This document shows positions 1 through 5,422 of a DNA stretch of 6,016 nucleotides, piece by piece (within the stretch, counting starts at the first letter, position 1; the number at the start of each line of letters is the position of its first letter). Location: contig JALNVY010000154.1 in assembly GCA_023231165.1 (NCBI GenBank), positions 1 through 6,016 on the forward strand, read 5' to 3'. This stretch comes from Syntrophales bacterium. GTDB lineage: Bacteria > Desulfobacterota > Syntrophia > Syntrophales > UBA8958. The position numbers and the translations under genes were made by a program. The notes below the pieces were generated by a model. That model had not been told where the DNA came from. It saw only the letters and a list, made by a program, of their open reading frames with translations, and made no database searches.

Positions 1-583
1 CGCGCATGTAATATCCGAAGCGATGACCTTCGAGCCACCGAACAACGCCGAATATGAGCAGGAACAGAATGAGGGCACAGTAGTAATAGCCCGTTTTTGT
101 ATCGTACCACATCAGATTCTTCAAACCTTCCTTGACCAGCGGGTAATCCAATCCCAGGGCGCCTCCGACCCAGTCCCAGACCAGGAAGCTGCGGTGAAAA
201 ATCTCCACGATGGCGAAGGTGGCGATGGCAAAATAGTGGCCGCTCAGCTTAAAGCAGGGATAGCTGATGACCACGGCGATGGCGGCAGCCAGCATCACGC
301 CGATCAGGATCCCCGGCCACGGCGTTGCGCCATAGGTAACGACGGCCATTCCCGCACCGTACGCTCCGATGCCGAAAAATACCGAGTGGCCAAAAGAGAC
401 CTGGCCGCAATAACCGCCGATGATGTTCCACGCTTGGGCCATGCTGGCGAAAAGTAAAATGAGAATCGCCACGTGCATATGGAAGGAATTGGCGGCCACT
501 ATAGGCGCCAACGGCAGCAGCGCCAGCAGCACTACGAAACCAAGCCAGAGGGCATCTTTTTTGTTTAATGCTTTCCGCTGCAT
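1..583 (-). CDS. livM: Branched-chain amino acid type ABC transporter permease LivM (3' end beyond window)
   Basis: Inner-membrane permease subunit of a Liv/HAAT-family importer, expected to pair with LivH to form the channel. The frame is open from the ATG at 583 to the left edge, giving 194 residues of a protein that is usually 300 residues or more, so the C-terminal part is missing. The strongest signature is the LivM block around residues 56-75 (GGYCGQVSFGH followed by FFGIGAY). Hydrophobic segments lie at about residues 12-30, 37-55, 67-83, 89-110 and 167-182. The start lies 5 nt after the livH stop, with a modest GGTGG Shine-Dalgarno inside the end of livH, so the two permeases are probably translationally coupled. 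Family assignment is firm. The transported substrate cannot be read from the permease; these systems also carry amides, urea or aromatic acids. Confidence 0.93.
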   Translation of the reverse strand, partial: MQRKALNKKDALWLGFVVLLALLPLAPIVAANSFHMHVAILILLFASMAQAWNIIGGYCGQVSFGHSVFFGIGAYGAGMAVVTYGATPWPGILIGVMLAAAIAVVISYPCFKLSGHYFAIATFAIVEIFHRSFLVWDWVGGALGLDYPLVKEGLKNLMWYDTKTGYYYCALILFLLIFGVVRWLEGHRFGYYMR

Positions 584-588
584 GGGTT

Positions 589-1449
589 TCACCACCCGAA
601 GATACCTTTCGGCCGCAAGAATACAACCGCCAGATAGAGACCGAAGACGGCAATGTATTTAAAAACCGGCGCAATGTAGAAACCCGCAAGAGCCTCCACA
701 CAGCCGACGAGTATCCCGGCGATAAACGCGCCCGGAATGCTCCCGAAGCCGCCCATGGCGACGCAGACAAATGCGATCAGGCCGAACATGGAACCAACTT
801 CAGGATGGACGGCCAGGTAAGAGGGCATTATGCCTCCGGCAATACCGACGCAGGCCCCGCCGATTCCAAAGACAACAAGGTAGATGCGTTCCGTATTGAT
901 GCCCATGAGTTCGGCCGCATCGCGATCCATGGCTGTGGCCTGAATGGCCCAACCAAACCGGGTGGTGTTTATAAGCGTATAGATCAGTCCAACGACGACG
1001 AGAGACAGGAGTCCGGCCACCAGTTGGGGCACCGGAAAGATCAAGTTCCCCAGATGAAGCGTTTTATCTCCGAGCCAAGTGTCTGTAAGGATGAGGAAAT
1101 TGGGTGAAAAGCGGTTCATGCAGAAGTTCTTGAGAAATATGGCAAGTCCAAAGGTCGCCAACAGTGCCACCAGTCCTGGTTTGCCGATGGTGTAACGTAT
1201 GATTAGCTGGTATGTCATCGCCCCCAGGATAAAAATGAATATCCCGGCTGCGATGACCGACAGGAGCGGGTCAATATTAAGGAGAAACCCCAGCCAGTAG
1301 CTCACATACATGGCAACCATTAGGTATTCGCCATGGGCGAAGTTGATGACGTCCATAACGCCCCATATAAGGCAGAGACCGGCGGCCACCAGGGCGTAAA
1401 CCATACCGTTTAGCATGCCGTCTATCAGAACTTGAACAAACGTCTCCAT
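589..1449 (-). CDS. livH: Branched-chain amino acid type ABC transporter permease LivH
   Basis: Complete 286-residue inner-membrane permease, close to the usual LivH length of about 290-300. It is hydrophobic throughout, with roughly eight predicted membrane segments. It carries LivH hallmarks: the early block LVAAGLCLIWGVMDVINFAHGE (residues about 21-42, key NFAHGE), the cytoplasmic loop with MDRDAAELMGIN that contacts the ATPase, and the late glycine-rich MGGFGSIPGAFIAG. The ending LRPKGIFG is also typical. The chosen ATG has GGAG four bases upstream. The gene follows the binding-protein gene after a 105-nt gap containing a terminator-like hairpin and precedes livM by 5 nt, giving the standard order binding protein, livH, livM. 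It would work with LivM and two ATPases (LivG, LivF) presumed to lie past the left edge. Substrate is unproven. Confidence 0.95.
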   Translation of the reverse strand: METFVQVLIDGMLNGMVYALVAAGLCLIWGVMDVINFAHGEYLMVAMYVSYWLGFLLNIDPLLSVIAAGIFIFILGAMTYQLIIRYTIGKPGLVALLATFGLAIFLKNFCMNRFSPNFLILTDTWLGDKTLHLGNLIFPVPQLVAGLLSLVVVGLIYTLINTTRFGWAIQATAMDRDAAELMGINTERIYLVVFGIGGACVGIAGGIMPSYLAVHPEVGSMFGLIAFVCVAMGGFGSIPGAFIAGILVGCVEALAGFYIAPVFKYIAVFGLYLAVVFLRPKGIFGW

Positions 1450-1477
1450 GAAGCTCCATGGCCTTCATCAGGCTACG

Positions 1478-1519
1478 AAAAAAGCTCATCCATCCCGCCT
1501 CTCGGGCGGAATAGATGAG
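1478..1519 (-). terminator. Terminator-like hairpin with T-tract inside the liv operon
   Basis: On the minus strand, in the 105-nt gap after the binding-protein stop, arms CTCATC (1514-1519) and GATGAG (1485-1490) pair perfectly. Inside them CCGCC (1505-1509) pairs with GGCGG (1495-1499) around a 5-nt loop, with two further A-T pairs in the internal loop. The stem is followed after two bases by TTTTTT (1483-1478). This is a rho-independent terminator shape. Because livH and livM continue in the same direction, it probably acts as a partial terminator or 3' stabiliser that raises binding-protein mRNA over permease mRNA, a known arrangement in binding-protein operons. Confidence 0.72.
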
Positions 1520-1554
1520 ATACTATCTTAAATAATGCCCAAGCTGAATACTAT

Positions 1555-2835
1555 CTATCTCTTACCCCACGGCTTCATGGGGAAGATGATTTTGGTATCA
1601 GCCATCTCTTCCGGGTAAATCCGCTTGTACTGTCCACCCTGGAGTTGGGTAACAATACTTTGCGCCTTTATGTTCTGGCCACCCTTGACAAAGGCCACTT
1701 TCCCACCGAGGGAGAGGGGGGAGTCCCAAGTGTTTGCGTAAAGTGTTTTGGCTACCTTATCTGGATCCAGAGAGCCGGCCTTTTCTATCGCCTGGGCAAG
1801 CACCAGCATGGCAACTGCTTCCTGAATGCTGTCACCGTCGAAGGGCACTCCTCCCGTTTTAGTCTTGAAGATCTTTTCGACCGCCGCCACAGCCGGCATC
1901 AGGCTGGCAAACTGGGGCGAGTAAGCTGTGGAACCCATGAAAAAGTCTGCGTCACCCGCAAGCTGTTTGGTGATGACGGGGTCTTGGTAGCCGGAGCAGT
2001 AATTGATGGCAATATTAGGCAGCCAGGCCATCTGCTTCATGGTACGTACCAACAGCGAGTAGTCGGCGCCGAGCACAGCCCCGAATAACGCATCGGGATT
2101 GCTCTTCTTCAGAGTTTGCACTTCACTGTTGAGATTGGTGGCGCCAGGGCTGAAGGGCACATCAGCCACGACCTTGAAGCCTCCTGCGGCAGCAGCCATC
2201 TTGGCCTCCTCAGCCGCATGTTTGCCAAACTCGCTGTTCTCATAAATAATTCCAATGGTCTTAACATTTGCTTTCTTCGTTTTGTTCATCCACTTCAAGA
2301 CATCTACGAACTCAATGGACTCGGTCTTGTCCGTGGGGGCCAAACGGAAGAAGTAATTCATGTCCCGCTGGGTCAGGGCCGCTGAGCTGGAAGCCCCGCA
2401 CATGAAGATCCTCTTCATGCGCTCGGCCACGAAGCTGGCCGGCTTGCTCACCGAACTGTTGTAAGAGCCGATCAGGGCCCAGACGCCCTCCTGGTTGAGG
2501 AGCCGTTCGGCCTCCGACTTGCCCACGTCCGGCTTACCCTGAGAGTCAGCATGGACAAGGACGATCTTGTAGCCATTCAGAATGCCTGCCCGCTTAGCCA
2601 GGGGAACCTTGATTTCGGGGTGCTTGTTATTAATGATTTCAACTGCTGTCTGTACCGCTGCCTGGCAGCGCTGTCCCGCTGTCGCAACCGGACCTGTCAG
2701 AGGGAAGATGGTGCCTATCTTGATTATCTTTTCGGCGGCCAGGACCGATCCTGCTCCGGGACCGAAACCAAATAGCATAAATAGTACGGCCAAAAATATG
2801 ATCCAATGGTTCAAACGGGGCGATCTGTGAGTCAT
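1555..2835 (-). CDS. Periplasmic substrate-binding protein of Liv-type ABC transporter (LivK/LivJ-like, Peripla_BP_6)
   Basis: Captures the substrate in the periplasm and delivers it to LivH/LivM. The 426-residue product starts with a Sec signal peptide: basic residues R4 and R7, a hydrophobic core at about 11-25, and a VLA-AEK cleavage site near residue 33. There is no lipobox cysteine, so it should be soluble. The mature N-terminus has the family block IKIGTIFPLTGP (about 39-49), then IGSYNSS (122-128), the ligand-lobe GASSSAALT stretch, and the second-lobe IGIIYENSEFGK. It is longer than classical LivJ/LivK (about 365), partly from an insertion after INNKHPEI. The start is fixed by a near-perfect GGAGG Shine-Dalgarno seven bases upstream. 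It is the first gene of the operon. Ligand is not predictable: branched-chain amino acids are the default, and other amino or aromatic acids are possible. Confidence 0.94.
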   Translation of the reverse strand: MTHRSPRLNHWIIFLAVLFMLFGFGPGAGSVLAAEKIIKIGTIFPLTGPVATAGQRCQAAVQTAVEIINNKHPEIKVPLAKRAGILNGYKIVLVHADSQGKPDVGKSEAERLLNQEGVWALIGSYNSSVSKPASFVAERMKRIFMCGASSSAALTQRDMNYFFRLAPTDKTESIEFVDVLKWMNKTKKANVKTIGIIYENSEFGKHAAEEAKMAAAAGGFKVVADVPFSPGATNLNSEVQTLKKSNPDALFGAVLGADYSLLVRTMKQMAWLPNIAINYCSGYQDPVITKQLAGDADFFMGSTAYSPQFASLMPAVAAVEKIFKTKTGGVPFDGDSIQEAVAMLVLAQAIEKAGSLDPDKVAKTLYANTWDSPLSLGGKVAFVKGGQNIKAQSIVTQLQGGQYKRIYPEEMADTKIIFPMKPWGKR

Positions 2836-3170
2836 AAAGTTACCTCCTCTTTTCTGATTTTTATTGATTGGTATTGATAAGACATTGCCTTGCCGCGAAC
2901 GCGAATGGACTATATGAAAATCACTTCTATGTCAAATGAAAACAGGAAAACATTATGGCGCATGGTTGGCGTAGATAAACGATCCCTAATTCTTTTTTGC
3001 CCCTCTGAACTGAGGTGCTTGTTCGCTATAGGACTGGCCAACGCCAGAAAAGACGAATGCGGATGGAAGCGCAGCCTTAATACGATACGTTCATTTTGAT
3101 GCTCGTTATCGTCATCCTGGCACTTCAAACGGATAAAGTTGTTGTGCAGATCTTCACACCGTTATTTCTA
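2836..3170. other. Intergenic stretch without a recognisable gene
   Basis: This 335-nt stretch lies between the binding-protein start and the end of the lysine-rich small gene. Open frames of about 70 codons exist on both strands (2890-3099 plus, 2910-3128 minus), but neither has a Shine-Dalgarno or a family resemblance I know. A short hairpin CTGGC-CAAC-GCCAG near 3035-3048 has no T-tract. The only functional element I would propose is the liv promoter candidate at 2909-2935. Confidence 0.6.
2909..2935 (-). promoter_or_regulatory. Candidate sigma-70 promoter of the liv operon
   Basis: The minus strand reads TTGACA (2935-2930), a 15-nt spacer, then TATAGT (2914-2909). Both hexamers are good, but the spacer is two bases shorter than optimal. 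A start near 2902 would give a leader of about 65 nt ending in the strong Shine-Dalgarno of the binding-protein gene. No operator dyad is evident. Confidence 0.4.
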
Positions 3171-3284
3171 TCAGGGCTTTCTTTTTGGCTGCTTATCAAG
3201 CTTGTTTTTTGACTTTTGTTTCTCTTTTTCGACATTCTGTTTCTGACCTTTTTCCTTATCTTTCTTGCCGCCCTTGTCTCCCAT
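3171..3284 (-). CDS. Small lysine-rich hypothetical protein (37 aa)
   Basis: Short gene below the usual size cut-off for gene prediction. The product starts MGDKGGKKDKEKGQKQ and ends DKQPKRKP. It has 14 lysines and one arginine in 37 residues, no cysteine, no aromatic residue and almost no hydrophobic residue, so it should be very basic and largely disordered or helical. A strong Shine-Dalgarno (AAGGAGA, spacer about 7) fixes the ATG at 3284. From memory, very similar MGDKG-KKDK...KQPK(R/K)xP small proteins of unknown function occur in several bacterial groups, which supports it being real; I could not check this. Charge suggests nucleic-acid or ribosome contact, which is inference only. It stands alone, reading toward the liv operon, with a possible promoter at 3346-3373 and no clear terminator. 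Confidence 0.72.
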   Translation of the reverse strand: MGDKGGKKDKEKGQKQNVEKEKQKSKNKLDKQPKRKP

Positions 3285-3345
3285 GACGTCTCTCCTTTTC
3301 CTGTTTTCTGAAATATCTTCTCCCTGCGTGGTTTCTGTTTCAACC

Positions 3346-3373
3346 ACAGTAGGCCTATCATTTTCAGTGACAA
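3346..3373 (-). promoter_or_regulatory. Weak candidate promoter for the lysine-rich small gene
   Basis: The minus strand reads TTGTCA (3373-3368), a 16-nt spacer, then TACTGT (3351-3346), about 60 nt upstream of the small gene start. The -35 is 5/6 to consensus; the -10 has only the TAnnnT core. Several other arrangements are possible in this A/T-rich stretch, so this is a suggestion only. Confidence 0.25.
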
Positions 3374-3460
3374 CCTTGCATACTTTTCAAAATCCGTCAA
3401 TTACCGCTTTCAGGAAATTCGTATTACCCGGATCGATTCTATTTTATTACCTTTATTTCT

Positions 3461-3580
3461 GCCCGCCGGGCAATCAACTCTGCTACAATACTGACGGAGA
3501 TCACTGCGGGCGTGCGGGCCTCGGCGGATTACCGCCGGACCGTTTCCGGCAACCTGCTGCTGTGTCTCCTTGACACCTGA
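3461..3580 (+). pseudogene. C-terminal remnant resembling a CoxM/xanthine dehydrogenase FAD-binding subunit
   Basis: In the frame ending at the TGA at 3578-3580 the translation contains EITAGVRASADYRRTVSGN followed by LLLCLLDT. This resembles the extreme C-terminus of FAD-binding subunits of molybdopterin dehydrogenases (CoxM, XdhB), where EI(S/T)PI.DVRASAEYRR followed by a leucine-rich helix is common. Here two residues of the usual PI.D segment seem deleted. The similarity does not continue upstream of about 3461, and no start or the rest of the roughly 290-residue protein is present, so if the match is right this is a stranded gene tail. It rests on a short remembered consensus of about 25 residues and could be chance. 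Confidence 0.35.
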
Positions 3581-3620
3581 CCGCAAAGTATGGAAAAATA
3601 ACAGAGGTAAGGAGGGAACA

Positions 3621-3842
3621 ATGAAAGACGAAAAGGATTTGACGGCACCCTGTGTACTGGACTGCTTCAACTTCGACCTTCACGAGAGCAATCTTACAAA
3701 TGAACTTTGGGTACTTAACCCCCAGTCTACACACCACCGGGCATACGGGTTAACACCGGGTGGTTCACGGAGGTTACCGGGCAATAGTCGGGTAGGGGCT
3801 GTTTTATGGTGGCATTTTATTCAAACAGGCGGTATTATATAA
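3621..3842 (+). pseudogene. Truncated DUF3795-like cysteine-rich protein, N-terminal fragment
   Basis: An ATG with a very strong Shine-Dalgarno (AAGGAGG, spacer 5) opens a 73-codon frame. The first 29 residues, beginning MKDEKDLTAPC and continuing LDCFN and NLTNEL, look like the N-terminus of DUF3795 proteins, which usually run about 120-150 residues and begin with an APCGLDC.NC cysteine cluster. Two key positions are changed: the glycine of PCGLDC is valine, and the second cysteine of C-F-N-C is phenylalanine. After residue 29 the frame becomes unrelated sequence (a basic, glycine-rich tail), at the point where an inverted group II intron-like sequence starts. I read it as a disrupted, decaying gene. 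The 73-residue product could still be translated. The family call is from memory of the motif. Confidence 0.48.
3702..3800 (-). mobile_element. Probable degenerate 3' end of a group II intron (domain V/VI-like)
   Basis: Read on the minus strand, 3768-3730 gives GTGAACCACC, a variable loop, then CGTATGCCCGGTGGTGTG. This is the layout of domain V in many bacterial group II introns, in which an ACCGCC arm pairs with GGTGGT and a TG bulge sits before CCC. ACCACC and GGTGGT still pair here (6 bp). The inner part of the 5' arm has drifted, while the 3' arm keeps the expected CGTA-TG-CCC order. It is followed by a CTGGGGG...ACCC..AG hairpin (about 3726-3704) in the domain VI position. No canonical intron end and no reverse transcriptase frame are present. 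It abuts the DUF3795-like fragment in antisense, consistent with an old insertion and later deletion. Confidence 0.38.
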
Positions 3843-3881
3843 AGCATTGACCGTTGCCATGATCAAAAGAGACAATCTTTA

Positions 3882-5231
3882 ATGAAAGAGACTAACCCTC
3901 CCCTCAATATCCTTGTCATTGATGATGAGGCCAATATCCGCAAGACCTTATCCATCTGCCTGGAAACGGAAGGTTACCGCGTCACCGCCACAGGCAAACC
4001 CGAAGACGCCCTTGTCGAGGCTTCACGAAGGTCCTTTGACATTGCCTTCGTCGATATCCGCCTTGGCACAACCAGCGGGTTGGATCTTATTCCAGCCCTG
4101 CTGGCTACATCACCCCGGCTCAAGATAATCATGATTACGGCCTATGCCTCGATTGATACGGCGGTCGAGTCGGTAAGACGCGGCGCCGCCGACTACATAC
4201 CCAAACCCTTCACCCCGGCCCAGATCACCCTGGCCGTAAAGAAGGTTTTTGAAATCAGGAGTCTGGAACAGAAGGTCGCCGCTCTGCGCGAAGACCTGGG
4301 ACGATCCCGCCTGGAGGAAGACTTTTCCACAACGAGCGGCATTATGGAACGGGCGCTAGATACGGCCCGTCAGGCGGCGCCCTCCGAGGCAACGATCCTG
4401 CTGCGGGGGGAAAGCGGCACGGGGAAAAGCGTCCTGGCCAAGGCGATCCACACCTGGAGCCGCAGAGATTCAATGCCTTTCAGCGTTCTCTCCTGTCCCT
4501 CCCTGTCTCCGGAGCTCCTTGAAAGCGAACTCTTTGGACATGTCAAGGGCGCTTTTACCGGTGCCGTCCGCGACAATGCCGGTCGCATCAGTTCCTGTGA
4601 CGGCGGGACGCTTTTTCTCGATGAAATCGGCGATCTGCCCCTTTTTCTTCAGCCCAAGCTCCTGCGTTTTGTCCAGGACAAGGAATATGAGCGTGTCGGA
4701 GATTATGTAACCCGTCGCGCCGACGTGAGAATCATCGCCGCAACGAATATAGATCTGGAGAAATCCGTTCGGGAAAGCCGGTTTCGGGAGGATCTTTTTT
4801 ATCGCCTCAATGTCATCCAGATTGAGATACCGCCCCTTAGATCGCGACCCGATGACGTCGTTGTACTTGCTAATCGCCTGCTCGTCTTTTTCGGAAGGAA
4901 CTGCCATAAATCGGTCCCGGGGTTCACCGATGCGGCCATAGAACTGCTAAAGGGCTATGGTTGGCCGGGAAATATCCGCGAACTACGTAATGTTATTGAA
5001 CGGGCCGTCATTCTCTGCCATTCGGATCGGATCGGCGCCAGCGATCTTCCCGACAACCTGAAACCGGGCGAGACGCCGGTCAAACTGGGAGACGCCGTAT
5101 CCCTGGACAAGATTGAGGAAGAACATATCCGTCATATTCTGGCTGCCACACGATCTCTTCAGGAAGCCGCCGCCATTCTCGGTATCGATCAAGCCACCCT
5201 CTGGCGTCGCCGGAAGCAGTATGGTATTTAG
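3882..5231 (+). CDS. AlgB-type sigma-54-dependent response regulator (NtrC family)
   Basis: Phosphorylation-controlled transcription activator that works with sigma-54 RNA polymerase. The 449 residues have three domains. The receiver (about 8-122) has acidic pair D14/D15, phospho-acceptor D58, T86 and K108. The AAA+ domain (about 150-380) has Walker A GESGTGKS (176-183), the sigma-54 contact loop GAFTGA (223-228), and Walker B GGTLFLDE (241-248). A Fis-type helix-turn-helix ends the protein (about 425-449, ending TLWRRRKQYGI). The stretches AIHTWS, NCPSL-like CPSLS, LLRFVQDKEYERVGD and VTRRADVRI closely match what I recall of Pseudomonas AlgB, so the AlgB subgroup is likely. All catalytic motifs are intact. 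The ATG has only a weak ribosome site and overlaps a TAA as TAATG. It is followed by its presumed kinase gene, the same order as algB-kinB. Confidence 0.94.
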   Translation: MKETNPPLNILVIDDEANIRKTLSICLETEGYRVTATGKPEDALVEASRRSFDIAFVDIRLGTTSGLDLIPALLATSPRLKIIMITAYASIDTAVESVRRGAADYIPKPFTPAQITLAVKKVFEIRSLEQKVAALREDLGRSRLEEDFSTTSGIMERALDTARQAAPSEATILLRGESGTGKSVLAKAIHTWSRRDSMPFSVLSCPSLSPELLESELFGHVKGAFTGAVRDNAGRISSCDGGTLFLDEIGDLPLFLQPKLLRFVQDKEYERVGDYVTRRADVRIIAATNIDLEKSVRESRFREDLFYRLNVIQIEIPPLRSRPDDVVVLANRLLVFFGRNCHKSVPGFTDAAIELLKGYGWPGNIRELRNVIERAVILCHSDRIGASDLPDNLKPGETPVKLGDAVSLDKIEEEHIRHILAATRSLQEAAAILGIDQATLWRRRKQYGI

Positions 5232-5306
5232 AGCTTGTCCGTGAATCATCCTTAACGGCCGTAAAAACCGTGTTGTTGAATTTTGCAATACCCTCTCGTC
5301 AAGAAC

Positions 5307-5319
5307 TTGCATTATGCAA
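5307..5319. promoter_or_regulatory. Candidate enhancer site for the sigma-54 activator (TTGCAT-T-ATGCAA)
   Basis: A perfect inverted repeat with 6-bp arms and a single central base. Its centre lies about 96 bp upstream of the predicted kinase transcript start, within the usual range for NtrC-type upstream activating sequences. A second palindromic TTGCAA lies 27-28 bp further upstream (5283-5288). The site fits dimeric Fis-type helix-turn-helix binding. Which activator binds is inference; the adjacent regulator is the obvious candidate. Confidence 0.5.
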
Positions 5320-5382
5320 CGCGGCCTGACCTTTATTAAAATAATTACTTTTATAATTATCAACTTAAGACTTATCAATGGC

Positions 5383-5398
5383 TGGCATAAGAGTTGCT
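5383..5398 (+). promoter_or_regulatory. Sigma-54 promoter (-24/-12) of the histidine kinase gene
   Basis: TGGCAT-AAGAG-TTGCT matches the sigma-54 consensus TGGCAC-N5-TTGCW with the obligatory GG and GC exactly 10 bp apart (GG 5384-5385, GC 5396-5397). The predicted start is near 5409, giving a leader of about 14 nt that still contains the GGGAGAG Shine-Dalgarno (5411-5417) of the kinase. Position, spacing and neighbouring sigma-54 activator gene all agree. Confidence 0.8.
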
Positions 5399-5422
5399 CT
5401 AACAGATGTCGGGAGAGATGAA

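Larger units (their letters stand above)
3285..3620. other. Intergenic stretch upstream of the small gene and of the DUF3795-like remnant
   Basis: This holds the leader of the lysine-rich gene at its left end and the probable dehydrogenase gene tail at 3461-3580. GC-rich short hairpins occur at 3522-3537 (CGGCGG-ATTA-CCGCCG) and 3535-3549, but neither is followed by a T-tract, and they fall inside the coding remnant. Open frames on both strands here lack ribosome binding sites and familiar motifs. I see no intact gene. Confidence 0.5.
5232..5422 (+). promoter_or_regulatory. Regulatory intergenic region between regulator and kinase genes
   Basis: The 191-nt gap has no convincing terminator after the regulator gene, so read-through into the kinase is possible. 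It contains, in order, a TTGCAA element (5283-5288), a 13-nt perfect dyad (5307-5319), an A/T-rich stretch (5331-5380, 84% A+T) suited to bending, and a sigma-54 promoter (5383-5398). Two TATCAA cores (5358-5363 and 5373-5378) recall half of the IHF consensus, but neither has the TTR part. This is the usual architecture of an enhancer-dependent promoter. Confidence 0.65.

Noticed and set aside
23..1107. Plus-strand frames at 23-457, 420-662 and 568-1107
   Set aside because: They are antisense shadows of livM and livH, with no ribosome sites or family features, while the minus-strand frames encode clear permeases.
3116..3131. TGGCAC on the plus strand considered as a sigma-54 -24 element
   Set aside because: No GC doublet follows at the required 10-bp spacing, unlike the site at 5383-5398.
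3099..3212. 37-codon hydrophobic plus-strand frame (MLVIVILALQTDK..., ending KLVF), partly antisense to the lysine-rich gene
   Set aside because: It is membrane-like in composition, but there is no Shine-Dalgarno, no known family, and its 3' third is the reverse strand of the lysine-rich coding sequence, where AAG/AAA codons automatically read as hydrophobic codons.
3125..3400. 91-codon basic minus-strand frame overlapping the lysine-rich gene
   Set aside because: It lies in a different frame from the 37-residue gene, whose ribosome site and start are far better; the basic composition arises from the same A-rich strand.
3522..3549. GC-rich hairpins considered as a terminator
   Set aside because: Stems are good (CGGCGG-ATTA-CCGCCG), but no T-tract follows on either strand and they coincide with arginine/glycine-rich codons of the dehydrogenase-like remnant.
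3847..3876. TTGACC-N18-GACAAT as a sigma-70 promoter for the regulator gene
   Set aside because: A start would fall at or inside the ATG at 3882, and the -10 is poor; TATTAT/TATAAA elements at 3833-3843 lack a matching -35, so no regulator promoter is called.
4470..4907. 145-codon minus-strand frame inside the regulator gene
   Set aside because: It is antisense to the AAA+ domain, which has all its motifs in the plus-strand frame.
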